A program made the translations under genes and the position numbers. From Diplonema papillatum (taxonomy: Eukaryota > Euglenozoa > Diplonemea > Diplonemida > Diplonemidae), in contig JAPJBO010000154.1 of NCBI GenBank assembly GCA_030068145.1, positions 1-64,000 of the forward strand: DNA of 64,000 bases, in the 5' to 3' direction. Shown here in pieces: positions 49,838-61,097 of this stretch (its first letter is position 1; each line of letters starts with the position of its first letter). Below the pieces are notes generated by a model, which was not told where the DNA came from, searched no databases, and saw only the letters and a list, made by a program, of their open reading frames with translations.

Positions 49838-49892
49838 GTCAAGGTTTGCTTGAGATTCCAGGATTTTGAAGTCTGACCTTTGTCAGATGGAT
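49838..49892 (+). repeat. Family A, divergent core
   Basis: GAGTCAAGGTTTGCTTGAGA, TTCCAGGATTTTGAAGTCTG, ACC. A similar start recurs at 50348, after the shared 39-bp AGTCTGGACGTGAATCGAAA, GGGGGCGGACGATGCCACA (49785 and 50311). Confidence 0.65.
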
Positions 49893-49912
49893 TCTAAAAC
49901 AAATAGTGATAG

Positions 49913-50232
49913 GGGGGCAATGTTGCCCCAGGGTCTAGTGCCTGAACGTACTTCGGTGCAGCACAGGTGACGCGCTGAAATCCATCAGAAAGAAAAGCCA
50001 CCCCAATGTGAGTAGCTGTGGAACTTGCAGCTTCTTTCGGTGCAGCACAGGTGACGCGCTGAAATCCATCAGAAAGAAAAGTCGCCCCAATGTGAGTAGC
50101 TGTGGAACTTGCAGCTTCTTTCATACACAAGAAAGTCTCAAGTGAAGCCTGCGTCACCTGGACTTTTGTTTGTGCGAATTAACCACATGTGTTCTGGTAA
50201 ACCGCTGCCACCGTTCTTTTTAGATGTAACCA
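49913..50232 (-). repeat. Family G, right arm of the 320-bp inverted repeat
   Basis: This is the reverse complement of 47245-47564. The arms are separated by about 2.35 kb containing a family E element. Read on their own strands, the two arms give the same peptide over about 80 codons, so identity is very high. Confidence 0.92.
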
Positions 50233-50310
50233 ATACTGTCTCCAGGGAAGCAGAAATTGGTTGTCGCAAAAATAATAAGGGTGGCAGGATGTGGCTAAAA
50301 ATAAAACCCT

Positions 50311-51118
50311 CAGTCTGGACGTGAATCGAAAGGGGGCGGACGATGCCACAACTCAAGGTTTGCTTGAGATTCGAAGCCTGCGTCACCTGGACTTTTGTTT
50401 GTGCTTTAACCACACGTGCTCTGGTAAACCGCTGCCAACGTTCTTTTTAGAGTGAAAGTTCGTTTTTAGCTGTAACCAATAGTCTCTAGTCTGGAGCCTG
50501 AACGTGTTTAGGTGCAGCACAGGTGACGTGCTGAACCCGCAAACCCGATGATGTGCAGCTTCTTTCACACACAAGAAAATCTCAGGTGAAGCAGCCAGGT
50601 GAGGCCGGCGTCGCCTGGACTTTTGTTTGTGCGATTTAACCCCATGTGCTCTGGTAAACCGCGGCCAACGTTCTTTTTAGAGTGAAAGTTCGTTTTTAGC
50701 TGTAATCAATAGTCGCTGGTCTGGAGCCTGGAACGTATTTAGGTGCAGCACAGGTGACGTGCTGAGTCTATTGAAAGAAAGGTCACCCCAATGTGAGTAC
50801 AGCTTCTTGATGATATGCAGCTTCTTTCACACACAAGAAAATCTCAGGTGAAGCAGCCAGGTGAAGCCTGCGTCGCCTGGACTTTTGTTTGTGCGATTTA
50901 ACCACATGTGCTCTGGTAAACCACTGCCAACGTTCTTTTTAGCGTTCTTTCTTAGAGCGAAAGTTCGTTTTTAGCTGTAACCAATAGTCTCTGGTCTGGA
51001 GCCTGAACGTATTTAGGTGCAGGACAGGTGACGCGCTGAATCGATTGAACGAAAGGTCACCCCAATGTGAGTAGAGCTTCTTGATGATATGCAGCTTCTT
51101 TCGCACACAAGAAATCTA
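50311..51118 (-). repeat. Family G-related tandem array, three further diverged units
   Basis: The anchor GCCTGCGTC.CCTGGACTTT, TTGTTTGTGC recurs at 50376, 50604 and 50866 (and at 50149 in the right arm), spacing 228, 228 and 262 bp. Each unit includes AGTGAAAGTTCGTTTTTAGC, a family A-like start, and GAACGT.TTTAGGTGCAGCAC. Confidence 0.85.
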
Positions 51119-51121
51119 TCT

Positions 51122-51222
51122 ACGGTTGTTCGATCGGACAGTGCCGTGATGCTACCACTGGATGGATTATGGCTAAACGCCTCTAAGCCAGAGCCCAGTC
51201 TGGAGGAATGCGTGAGCATCGG
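51122..51222 (+). rRNA. LSU rRNA 3'-end (domain VI) fragment, relic
   Basis: ACGGTTGTTCGATCGGACAG, GCTACCACTGGATGGATTAT, GGCTAAACGCCTCTAAGCCA match the conserved LSU 3' region. It starts at the same base as the 3128-3243 piece and directly abuts the family G array. Confidence 0.8.
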
Positions 51223-51432
51223 TGTGTGCGTTTGTATCGGATCGTTGGTGAGCTTTTTGTTCATTCGCATGCAGTGGTGTTCCGCTTTGCCAACAAAGTG
51301 AAATTGGTTGGCTAAAATCTTTCACGGTTTCGCAAAAAGAGGTCAGGTTTCTTTCTCTCGACCGATCTTTTTGCATGGTGTTAGGAGGGTCGGCAGGTTG
51401 TGGGAATCCCTGTGGCAAAATAGCTATTTATT

Positions 51433-51534
51433 CCCTGTGAATAATGGAGAAAAAAAACACTCGAGAACCCAAATTTTTGGCTCGAGACCCGGGGGATTTG
51501 GGTTCGAGAGTGTTTTTTTTCTCCATTAACAGGG
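51433..51534. repeat. Long fold-back repeat upstream of the recombinase fragment
   Basis: The 32-bp arms 51443-51474 (AATGGAGAAAAAAAACACTC...) and 51496-51527 pair with about three mismatches around a 21-nt loop containing CTCGAGACCCGGGGG. CCCTGT/ACAGGG extends the stem outward. Confidence 0.88.
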
Positions 51535-51714
51535 CATAAGGTAATTTTTGTGCATTCGGGGTTCAGTTAAGTCACTCCTTTTGCCTCCCAAAAATGCCAG
51601 AAATGGGGTATAGTGACAAAAAGGGGGTGTAAAACACTTTTTGGAGTGTGATAAAGTAGTGAGTAGCAAAACACATCATCTAGGTGCCCACCCCCCCCTT
51701 CAAAACAAGAAATC

Positions 51715-52000
51715 ATGCCCGAAAGGGCAAAGAAGCGCGCGCCAAGCAGTTCTTGTGACTCGTCGTCGACATCGTCGAGCTCTTCCTCCGAGGATCAAAA
51801 GAAGAAGAAGAAGGCAAAGCTGGACGCAATTGCCGACGGAATGCAGCCGAAGCAGAGCAAAGAGGTGTACCAGAAGACCTGGGAGGACTTGCTCGAGTTC
51901 TCCAACATCAAGAACAGACGTCCCACCCACCAAGACGTCCTCCTCTACATGGCGCACCTCTTCGACATCAAGAAGCTGAGCTACAAGACGCTTTCACCTG
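51715..52000 (+). CDS. Crypton-like tyrosine recombinase, N-terminal part (truncated)
   Basis: It starts ATG at 51715 (MPERAKKRAPSSSCDSSSTS), with a Ser-rich and then Lys-rich tail, followed by KQSKEVYQKTWEDLLEFSNI, KNRRPTHQDVLLYMAHLFDI, KKLSYKTL. The spacing Y-x-x-x-W...F, P-x-x-x-D-[VIL]-L-x-[YF]-x-x-[HY]-L and S-x-K-T-L is that of the SAM-like core-binding domain of tyrosine recombinases, best known in Crypton-type DNA transposons. The homology stops at KTL. No catalytic R/H/R/Y domain follows; instead CACC.GGAACTGTCTTTTTTT stands at 51997 and again at 52113, suggesting an insertion or an exon end. An in-frame TGA is reached near 52107. Confidence 0.5.
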
Positions 52001-52156
52001 GAACTGTCTTTTTTTTTCGATCTTTCTGTGTTTTTATCTCCTTGCGCGACGAACATCCGCCTCGAACCACTGTATCGAACCACCATGCTGCATGCTTATT
52101 ACAGTGAAAATCACCCGGAACTGTCTTTTTTTGGATGCCCAACAAGAAAAAATGGG

Positions 52157-52236
52157 GAGTGTCAAAAAGTGCCTGTAGAGTGTCAAAAAGTGCCTGTAGA
52201 GTGTCAAAAAGTGCCTGTAGAGTGTCAAAAAGTGAT
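52157..52236 (+). repeat. 21-bp tandem repeat, about 3.7 copies
   Basis: GAGTGTCAAAAAGTGCCTGT plus A; the last unit changes to GTGATGGTG. Seven codons per unit keep an open frame (ECQKVPV). Confidence 0.95.
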
Positions 52237-52576
52237 GGTGGAGGAGTGACGAAACTGAACCCCGAATGCAAAAAAAAAGGTTTTTCAGCCAACCCCATTT
52301 TCGTGGAAAAATGGTTTTTTAGGCGAAAAAATATTTTGTAGCCAGGAAAAACGCTGTTCGCATGCCGCCGGGAATGAATGTAGTTTAACCTTCCCCTGCG
52401 AAGGCGCTGTTCCGGAAACGTTCCCTTCACCACAACAACACTGGAATTCGTCAGATACGGGTTCGCTTTTCCTCACGCGAGAAAAAGGGTGCCTTCCTGC
52501 TGCTTGCAGTGAAAGGTGTTGATTGTGTTCGAGAAAAAAAAAAGGTGGAACGACGGGAAACTTGTTTTTTCATTTT

Positions 52577-52740
52577 TTTACAGTTAAGTTCGCTTTTGAA
52601 ACTCCGGGGTTTTGAAGTCGTCTCCGGGTGACCTTCGTCACGTTTTTCAGGTGCTCGTTTGATGCCTTAAAGCGCAAGTTCGCTTAGAGATCCCGGGGTG
52701 TATAGTCTCCGGGTGACCATTGTCGAAAGGTTCCTTTAAG
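52577..52740 (+). repeat. Two family A copies in a row
   Basis: The first (52577-52640): CAGTTAAGTTCGCTTTTGAA, ACTCCGGGGTTTTGAAGTC, TCTCCGGGTGACC. The second (52668-52740): AGCGCAAGTTCGCTTAGAGA, TCCCGGGG, AGTCTCCGGGTGACC. Their tails resemble those of the 41 and 441 copies (GTTCCTTTAA). Confidence 0.8.
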
Positions 52741-52839
52741 GTATCGTATATTAGTGTGTATCGTATCTGCGGTAGAAATACGTGTGCTTGTGTGTGTGTG
52801 TGCCTTTGTTGCCTATTGCCGACGATTCGAGTTATTTTA

Positions 52840-54840
52840 GAGCGCGTTCTCATTTCCTGTGTGTCTTAATGGACGGACTGTTGCGGAAATGTCAAGCGGG
52901 GGAGGTGGGGGTCGTTGTATAATGGTTTGTGTGGGGGGGGGCTGGTTTGTGCGGGGGGAACATGTTTGGATGGTTTTACAAACGTCGTCTCCTAACGGGT
53001 TTTGTCGCCGTGGCAGCAGGAGTTGTTCTTGTGAAACAGGAGGAAAATGGATTCGCTTTTCGGACTGTTTCGAGTTTTGAGGAATCGTTTTGCGTCTACG
53101 GCACGACAGTCAAGGCGGGTTTGTGTTCTTTCCTTGGATGTGGGTATGGCTGGGTTTTCAAGGAGGTCTTCATTTTCACACACGCTAACTGATACAGCAC
53201 GTGGAAAGAAAACGAAGACTATTTTATTATCGAGTAGTCAACCTCTACGACCGTTCAGGAACACCTTCGGAAAGAAGGTTTGTACTCACGTACAAAAGGT
53301 TCCGGCATTCTCCTTGAGTATATCGAACTCGCTCAGACAGTCAGGTTAAAGCGAGTGACTGGATACGATAGGGAATTCAAAACTCTGTCGTCCCTGGACT
53401 ACTCAGTATCGGAGCGCGCGTAACCCGAATCAACCCATCGCAGATGAGCGGTCCAGACCTGGCTCACTCGCCAACGTGTGGAGTCGACCCCGATAATAAA
53501 AGTGAGACGCTTTTTCTCAGACGTGAAAAAAAGGAAGGCTCTCTGCTGTCTGTTGGATGCCAGCTCCGTGTTCGGAGAACATGTCCGGAGTTGGGCTTGC
53601 ACTCAGAAACGAAGCAATGGACGATCATCATCTGACCAAAGGTGATGAAAATGATACGGCAAAAGTTTCTTGTTCTTCGCGTGTACAGGGTATAACCTCT
53701 CTGGGGGGGGGTTCCTGTATGAGCACTTTTTCGTTGGCTTCGTTTTCTCTTTCATGCACAACCGTTGTTCCGGAAATGTTCCCGTCAGTACAGATGTACT
53801 ATTAAGAAAAGAATTCGCAGATCCAGACGAAGAGGCGTTGTGGTGTGGAGCCCCCTGAAACTGGGCACCCGTCGCAGAAGTCCGGAAATTCCGACGCTCT
53901 TCGTCGAGAGAGAGCAGCTGACAGGGTCGAGGGCAGTCTCGACACACACGATTCGGGGCAACTTCAGATCTTCTTTGTTTTGAGAGTGAAGGTTCCTCTT
54001 CAGTTAAATTCGCTTTGAGAGGCTCATGTCGATTTAACCTATGTTTTGTGACAGACTCCCATTCTCCCAAACAGGGGTTCCTGCCAACTGGTCTCACTTC
54101 CTTTAACTGGTGCAGATCATTGGGACGCGGGCTCCGAAAATCGATGGATGCCTCAGTTTAGATCTGCCCGGAGTTGCGTTGTGGGGTGCCGAGTGAACAC
54201 TCATCAGATCCGGTCGGTTCATCTTGACAGCAGGACAGTGGCCACTAGTGGGTAACAAGTGTGCAACTCACCTCCCGAATGCACCGGTCAAGCGATCCAC
54301 CAGTTGGCTGCGTACTGGGCGGGCGAAAGGCAAGAAGGAAAATGTGGCCACCCTATGAATGCCCATTTGTGCCACTTCAGTTGAATTGACCCACTTCGGC
54401 CTTCGACGGTCTCGAGTGAGTATTCGCTACTGCGACCGGGTTTCGCACCCATCCACTTCATCGAGGCTCATGCCAACGACTTCGCGGCGGGCGACACACT
54501 CCTTCGCTGGCTTTGTGACCGCCTTGGGAACATGGTTGACACGCGCCAGGCGTGGCAACAGGCTTGGGAAGTCTTAGTTTGATGTTTGATGTTTGAGCAG
54601 TACTGGCTGCCTTTCATGCTTGTTTGATGTGCATCGTCTTCGTAGACGACATGAAAAACGAGAACATAGACGAGAGAAAGAAATGCGTAGTTTTGTGAAA
54701 ATTGAAAGGGGGGAGGGGGGGTGGAAGACTGGGATGAACCCATGAGGGACTGGAGACCTCTGTTTTCTTGGGGGAGAAAAGCTGCAAAACTGTTTGACCT
54801 TCCCTGTCGGCGAACTTCTTCATCATAATATTATGCTTCT
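52840..54840. other. No recognisable gene
   Basis: Open frames such as 53047-53349 (MDSLFGLFRVLRNRFASTAR) lack domain or splice support. Family H-like remnants (GTTTGATGTTTGATGTTTGA, 54578) and a family A stub (53996-54030) are present. Confidence 0.45.
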
Positions 54841-54852
54841 TTATTTTCTCTG

Positions 54853-55135
<283 letters not shown>

Positions 55136-55209
55136 GGCGATATTCGCTCAGCAAATTTTAGTTGCGGCTATATTTTGACTTTTCTTACGTGTTCATTTGT
55201 TCTTTCCAG

Positions 55210-55263
55210 CGAATCGACAGAATTCAGCAAGCTATGGTACCATGGATACATAATCGCCCTCTG
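55210..55263 (+). CDS. Candidate isolated exon
   Basis: It is framed by GTTCATTTGTTCTTTCCAG and CTG|GTGAGG; its 18 codons in phase 0 read RIDRIQQAMVPWIHNRPL. The signals are good, but no partner exon is identified. It starts 77 bp after the (TG)n tract. Confidence 0.3.
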
Positions 55264-55321
55264 GTGAGGGTGATGCGCGGTGGGAGGGTGCGGAGGAGGA
55301 AGTGGTTGCGGGAAGCTGAAA

Positions 55322-55355
<34 letters not shown>

Positions 55356-55595
55356 CTTCTCCCTTTTTTTTGAAATCGTTTTTTGATTCAGCCACGACTG
55401 ACCGATGTGAAGGCGCGTAAGTGCTTGTAAATTTGTGTGCGTGAAGTCAGCAGCAAGCCCGGCTGGGATCTCAGTTCGATGTTTAGGCAGGACACTGCCT
55501 CTCATGCAGGGGGAGAAAGCTTGTTGTCGTGTGCTACCCGAGAGGGAACGCTACGCAAAGCGTACACGTTGATCTCAAGCATCTGTTGCTGACTG

Positions 55596-56365
55596 TTGTA
55601 CTACGCCGCTATTCTTAGGTCAGGGCCTGGCAGAATTCCTGGAGTTGAGGTCACCGGGCATCAACCCTATTCCGACGGGGCACCTACTGGGTTTTCGGTG
55701 ACAGGGTCGACATGGGCCTACGGGATAATACCTTGGGTCGATCTTCAGACGAACTTTTGGCCTCCGAGAGCGGCAATGGAAAGATACGTCACAAATTGTT
55801 CGATTCCATATTTCTTCAGAACTCTTTGGTGCCCCCCGGCGTGCATCCTAAGCACCAGCGGAAAATACCGATTAAACTGGACACACATGCCGGGCTCGTC
55901 GGAATAGGGTTAAGCCCAGTTTCGGTTTCCGACCATTTGTTCGATCCTCCAAACTTGCGGATGGTAGTTGTCCACCGTCATTCTGGTAACGCGGGTCTGT
56001 GTCAATACGCGAGTAGCACGCGATGCGTGTGCGGGGTAACTAAACTATGCAAGCCCAGTATTGAGCCGTGTCTTCTTTTCGGGAGCGAATGGCGGGTGGC
56101 GAGGCCCATGTTTGCATCAGTCGATGTCGTTTACACCCCAACTCTCCTCCATCCCTTGCCATCTACACGACGCACTTGCTATGTGCACACTCACTTGTTT
56201 TATAACAAGCGACCTGACAAGCAGGGCTTACGCTCCACGTGTGGAATGTGGATTTTGATTTATTTTCCCCCCCACATGTGCTTGCCACAGGTTGGTCCTC
56301 ATGCGGGGGAGTCTAGGCCCACTAGTGGCCAAGGCCGCACAGCCAGGTGTCGCCAAGTCCAGTAG
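55596..56365 (+). other. Overlapping unrecognised open frames
   Basis: The frame 55712-56365 (SGNGKIRHKLFDSIFLQNSL, PIKLDTHAGLVGIGLSPVSV) looks partly protein-like, as does 55596-55907 in another frame. No domain or splice site allows a choice. Confidence 0.2.
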
Positions 56366-56469
56366 TGACGCATTTTTTTTTTATATTAAAAGCTTATCAC
56401 GTGAAGTCACTTGTATTTCCCTAACAACTGCGTTGTGTACATGCTGGAGCTCAGCCTAAGAAGTCGGAG

Positions 56470-56545
56470 TTGAAGAGGGTGTGACACCCCAGAACGCGTG
56501 TGCAAATGCACCCGAAAAGGGGGTGCGACACCCGCTCTTTAAACT
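56470..56545 (+). repeat. Hairpin block related to 48348-48415
   Basis: GTGTGACACCC, GTGTGCAAATGCACCCGAAA and AGGGGGTGCGACACCC.CTCT. Confidence 0.6.
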
Positions 56546-56984
56546 CCGGCTTCAGATCGACTGATCTTTCATTTCCCTCCCCGCGCTTTAGCGTTCATCA
56601 TGAAAAGAATGGTAGAGTTGTCTAAATTCTTTCGTTGGGCGTTTGTAGTTAATGCACCCGATCGTTAGACAAGAAACATACAACTCACGGCAAACCCCGT
56701 TTACCGGGTATTAGGTCGATGTAAAAATGAGTCGGTGTATTAACTGCAATATCCCAAAAAAGAAAGAAGATTCTTGTTTTCTAAAGTAGAACTTCTACTT
56801 GGATGGAGTGAATTCGGCGAACGAAGTATGCAGCAGGGGCGGTGATGGTCACGATTGGTTCTTTGACTGGCCGTCTGTCCCGATGCTTGGTAGCAGGAGT
56901 ACACAAGAAAAGAGGCGCTTCGTTTTGGTTGTGCATGCCCATTAAACGGTTTTCCGACTTGTATTTACTCTGTGTCATTTTCAG

Positions 56985-57079
56985 GTTCGGATGCCTGAGG
57001 GACGGTGCTGCTGTTGACAACCAGACGCCAGTCAAAGGAACGAGTCAAGGCCTTGGCCGGCCCGCTGTGCAGCGCGATG
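56985..57079 (+). CDS. Candidate isolated exon
   Basis: After CTCTGTGTCATTTTCAG the frame reads FGCLRDGAAVDNQTPVKGTS, QGLGRPAVQRDG, followed by GAG|GTGGTC. It has the composition of protein, but no relative is recognised and no link to the 55210 exon is shown. Confidence 0.25.
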
Positions 57080-57099
57080 GAGGTGGTCGTTGTTATTGG

Positions 57100-57250
57100 T
57101 GCTGAGGGATAAGGAAAAGGTAAGAAAAATCTTTTTTGCGGTGGTCTCCGGCTGGGCCCGGTAGTTTGTGCTACCGCCAACTTCTTTTACACTCGTTCTC
57201 TTCTCTACTCACTGCGGTACGTACTCTTTCACTCTTTTTCTCACTTTGGC
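57100..57250 (+). repeat. Family J block
   Basis: GCTGAGGGATAAGGAAAAGG, GCGGTGGTCTCCGGC, TTACACTCGTTCTCTTCTCT, ACTCAC, ACGTACTCTTTCACTC. Confidence 0.7.
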
Positions 57251-57535
57251 TGGCCAGAAAAGACGCGATGGAGGTGGGGTTTACTGCACGAATCGAACCA
57301 GCGGGGGCCGATAGTACCTCTCGTATAACCCCAGTGGGTGTTGCATTGCGTGTTCGTGTGTGACCTGCTGGAAGCGGGTTTCTGTCAATTCTTGCTTTTT
57401 CTCTTATATCTGCCCCTCCCCAGGGTGTTTCAAGAGGTTCATGTTGGGCTCTTTGTGAGCTCTTCGAGAGCTGAGTAGCTGGGAAGAGAGCGAAGAACAC
57501 TCTCGCGGGTTGCTGCCAGAAGGAAGGCCACGGCG

Positions 57536-57742
57536 TTGCAGTAAACCCAGGTTTACCTGCGTTTCGTGCGGGCTGCAGCACAATTCCCCGTTTGTAATTA
57601 GTAACTGGCGGCCGCCTTGAGGGCTTCCTGCAAAGCAGGTGCGTGTTCAAAAGAATATGCCTTCTCCGTGGTGTTGGTTTGCTCGTTGTGTGCAAGCTTT
57701 ACATTTTTTGGAACACATTGCAAAGTCTGCGAAAGAAAGTAG
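57536..57742 (+). repeat. Family C 3' half joined to a degraded family F
   Basis: Family C: AGTAAACCCAGGTTTACCTG to CAAAGCAGGTGCGTGTTCAA. It is followed at once by GAATATGCCTTCTCC.. and GGTGTTGGTTTGCTCG, TTTTTTGGAACACATTGCAA (family F). Confidence 0.75.
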
Positions 57743-57849
57743 AATAGTTTAAACTTGGTTCGCAGCAACAATCTGCGACTATGGACCACACAAGTGTAGT
57801 GGTGGTGGTAGTGGTGTGTGTGGGTGTCTAAGTTCAGGGCTTTAAGAAC

Positions 57850-57945
57850 GGCTGAATCGAAGTATAGCCCACTTGTCACTTTCACCAGTCGGCTTTGAGT
57901 TTCCGACACGCTGCTTTTGGTCCTGTGACTCCTCTCCGAAGGGTC
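57850..57945 (+). repeat. Dispersed block shared with 5945-6080
   Basis: TGAATCGAAGTATAGCCCAC, TTTCACCAGTCGGCTTTGAG, TTTC. It is uninterrupted here, so the 5945 copy received the family D insert. Confidence 0.75.
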
Positions 57946-58586
57946 AGTGGGGCGGGATCCTTCGGGGGACGGATAGAGCTGTCAGCTTCTCCATCCGGCA
58001 CTCGGCGCTAGACTTCTGTTTTCATCTTGCGGTGTTAGCTGCACGGGGTTTTCGGCCCCGTGCAACAGCTGAGTGTCTTTACACAGGCGGCACATCTCAC
58101 CCGAGGATGTGGCAAGCTCTCTCTGTGCAATGAGTTTGGCCTGACTAGCTGTTCCAAACTCCTGGTGCAAGCACCCGTCATGGTCGGCAGTCACTACCTG
58201 GGTCACAGTTTTGAGTCCTGTTCCGAAACTCGCTCGCACGGGGAAGTGACGCGAATCACTTGTCGCCAAGCATCTGCGATGCTGACGACTGCTGCCCCGG
58301 TGTGTGGGTGTGTGTGTGGTGTCGTTCTACTTCGGGAGCAAGTCTGGAAGAAGAACAAAAGCAATCTTTGCGAATAAACGAGCGATTAATAGCGCGTGTG
58401 GGCGGCGACGATCCGAACAGCAAAGGACAGACAAAAAGATGTCACGCAGTATTTGCACATCAGGATGCGGTCGCCACCGCGTGCATCAACGCCCCGCGCG
58501 GTCGAATGTTCAAAGTGAAGACACGGGGGAAGCCTATTTGTTTCGGGTTAGCAACGGGGTAGTAACCTTGTAGCCAAACCCCAAAA

Positions 58587-58867
58587 GAAATACTCGACGT
58601 ACCTGCTCTGACTCCGAATGGAAGGGAGGAAATATAGAGGTAGAAAACGAACACAATCTGATTTGGTCTTCGCTTACACCACCGTGTGTTGTTTTCTCAC
58701 TCAGGACTTTGACCTGTTGTGTTTGTGTGTATTGTCGTGTTGGGGTAGACCCACATGACCTCACGTCCGTTCAACACGTGTAGTTACAGCACTTGGGATC
58801 CCTTCGGTTCTTTGTCTGGCAACTTTTGTCGAGCATTTCCTTCCAAGCTGGCGTTTATGTAAGAAAA
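58587..58867 (+). repeat. Family B, complete copy
   Basis: GAAATACTCGACGTACCTGC to AAGCTGGCGTTTATGTAAGA. A few bases (GGTTCG) are lost after CAACACGTG. Confidence 0.88.
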
Positions 58868-59284
58868 AAGGAACAGGCGCTTCGCGGATTCTCGACGTGG
58901 CCGCGATGGACGGCCGGCAACGGAGCGCCTGGCTTGCTTCTCCTCCGACGACAGAGTCAGGGGTTGTCGAAGATCGTCTGCAGGCAACACTGAGCTAGCA
59001 CGCAATCGTGGGTATCCACAGTTTGCCGACCTACCATGCCTGCATCAGTCTGTCGGCCAGAGCTTCTTAGCCTGGGAGACCTATCGCGGTTAACGGTTGG
59101 GCGCAGGGGAAAGGCTTCAGTTTCGGCACTGAGTTTGCGTAGTGTGCTTCAGGTTGCCTTTCTGCATCACAATGCCACCAGCTGCACGTGACTTGGACCT
59201 CGAGCTCGAGCTTCCTGAGAAATGCATCCCCCGCAGCCCCGTAGCCTGGCATAGTGGAAAGAAAGCAGGAAGGAAGTAAAAGCT

Positions 59285-59440
59285 CTGCCATAATTTTGGC
59301 ACTGCGCTGAAGCAAGGCCGCTAGGTTTGTGCCCGACGACTCCCTCTTGATGCGACCAGGTACCAAAAGCACGGTATCTCCAGTTTTCGTGGTGACCCCC
59401 GTTTGTTGCTTTAGGTGGCGCGGGAGGTGCGGGGTGGGTA
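59285..59440 (-). CDS. Possible coding fragment
   Basis: The minus frame KQQTGVTTKTGDTVLLVPGR, IKRESSGTNLAALLQRSAKI, MAELLLPS has protein-like composition. A pyrimidine-rich CTTTCTTTCCACTATGCCAG, like a 3' splice site, follows. No domain is recognised. Confidence 0.25.
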
Positions 59441-59525
59441 GGAATTGCAAGAACAGATTAATTTTTTCTTTTGCAACGATACGTGCTCAGCAGCGCGTCA
59501 TATCCGCACCTATCTCTTTTTTTTT

Positions 59526-59560
59526 AGAGTTAAAGTTCGCTTGAGAACCGGGATTTTGTG
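59526..59560 (+). repeat. Family A, 5' stub
   Basis: AGAGTTAAAGTTCGCTTGAG, AACCGGGATTTTGTG. Confidence 0.65.
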
Positions 59561-60431
59561 TGCTTTAGTAGCGTCATGTGTGTGTGTGTTACGGACCTGT
59601 TTTAACGTGGTGCCTCCCTTCACGAAAGTACGACCACGCTTGTGTGTGTGGGTGCTTTTTTTAGCGTCTTCTTTTAGCCCCGGGATGGGTATACGGCACG
59701 TCACCGCAGGTCCAAACTGCAATCGGGTGCATGCCACCACTGCGCTTCGAGTGTGGAGGGAGAGAGGGACAGTTGCTGGAACTACTTCTCCCATTCTACG
59801 GCGGGGGCAAAGTCGTGGCGCTCTGCGGGTTGCGGCTCTTTGGCAAGATAGGGGATCCGATGTATACATACAGCCGGGGGGCGGGTCTATTAATTTGGAG
59901 GAAAGACGTATTTGGTTTTCATGTTCAGGCAGAATAAAGGGCGGGTCGGATAATGACACCTGTGCTATTATTCGATTTGTCGAATGCTAAAAAAAAACCT
60001 TCCGGGGGGCGAAATAACGTGTCACTGTCAGGGTCAAAAAAAAAAGAGAGTGAAGATTCTGACTGCTGGGCGCGTGTAGTATCTATTATTATCCGACCTC
60101 TCCCTTTTTACTGCCTCTCATGAATGTTTGATGTTAGCATCAACTCGAAAGAAAATGAGAAAGAGAGGAAAAGCGAGAAGAAGTGGTAATCGTGGTAAAC
60201 TTTCTTTTTGTTCCTTTTACGGCTATTCTCTCCTTTTATGCGTCTTTTGCTCTCTATTGCTGGGAATACCGGTATTCCTGGACTTTTGGTGCTGAAGGAA
60301 GGGATGAATCCGTTCACTTCACCGCCCGACCGAAGAAAAAAAGGAGGGGGGAGTACACGACCCCGTAAGTAAGGAACGAAACCGTAACGGGGGCTGATCA
60401 TTGGCTTATTTTATTTCTTTGGGGGAGAGAC

Positions 60432-60692
60432 AGGTACCAGGGAAAGCCTGCTACACGGGAGCCAAGCTACACGTGTTCGGCGGTACTGCAGAGCCACGGG
60501 CCTACGGGTCAAGTGGCTACCGATTTCCCAAACTAAAGCATCAAGGCGTGGCGCACCTTGGGGCTTGGCGCTTGCGCTGAACACAAGCTCGTCGAGACGG
60601 TCAGCCACAGGGCAGAGCGGACGGGGTTGTGGCACTGAGCTGCCTCCGACTCAAGCTTTGCAAGCTGTGGTTGACCGTCACGTTCCTGGACC
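60432..60692 (+). repeat. Family E element
   Basis: Same limits as the two other copies; a (TTTTTC)n(TTC)n run follows. The difference from the 47744 copy is only a handful of bases by eye. Confidence 0.9.
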
Positions 60693-60956
60693 GGGAGCGG
60701 CCTTTTTCTTTTTCTTTTTCTTTTTCTTCTTCTTCTTCTGGGGGGGAGAATCCCATCGGCGTACTGGTACTACAGCCATGAACAGCAGGGGTTGACCTGA
60801 ACGGGGCAGGTAACATCTCGCTTAGACAAAATTTGTTCTCTCGGCTATTTGGTCTCATTCTGCTTGTGAGAGGTATTGGGAGGTTCGAAATGAAACCCCC
60901 GGGTGTGGGGCTGGAGTGAATAGTTGCTTATGTCTCTGAGAGACTTTCTATTAAAG

Positions 60957-61094
60957 CTCCTTGAGGGTTGCCTTGTGTATATTTCGGCGGAGGCTAGATT
61001 TTTTGTTGACTACAACACATTTACCTCCTTTGAGATTTTGCAACTGGCGGCCTCCTCAAGTTTTTTTCTACAAAGCAGGTGCTTACACGCGATG
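60957..61094 (+). repeat. Family C, internally deleted copy
   Basis: CTTGAGGGTTGCCTTGTGTA and TATTTCGGCGGAGGCTAGA jump to CTACAACACATTTACCTCCT and GCAGGTGCTTACACGC. It touches the next family B element. Confidence 0.75.
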
Positions 61095-61097
61095 TAA

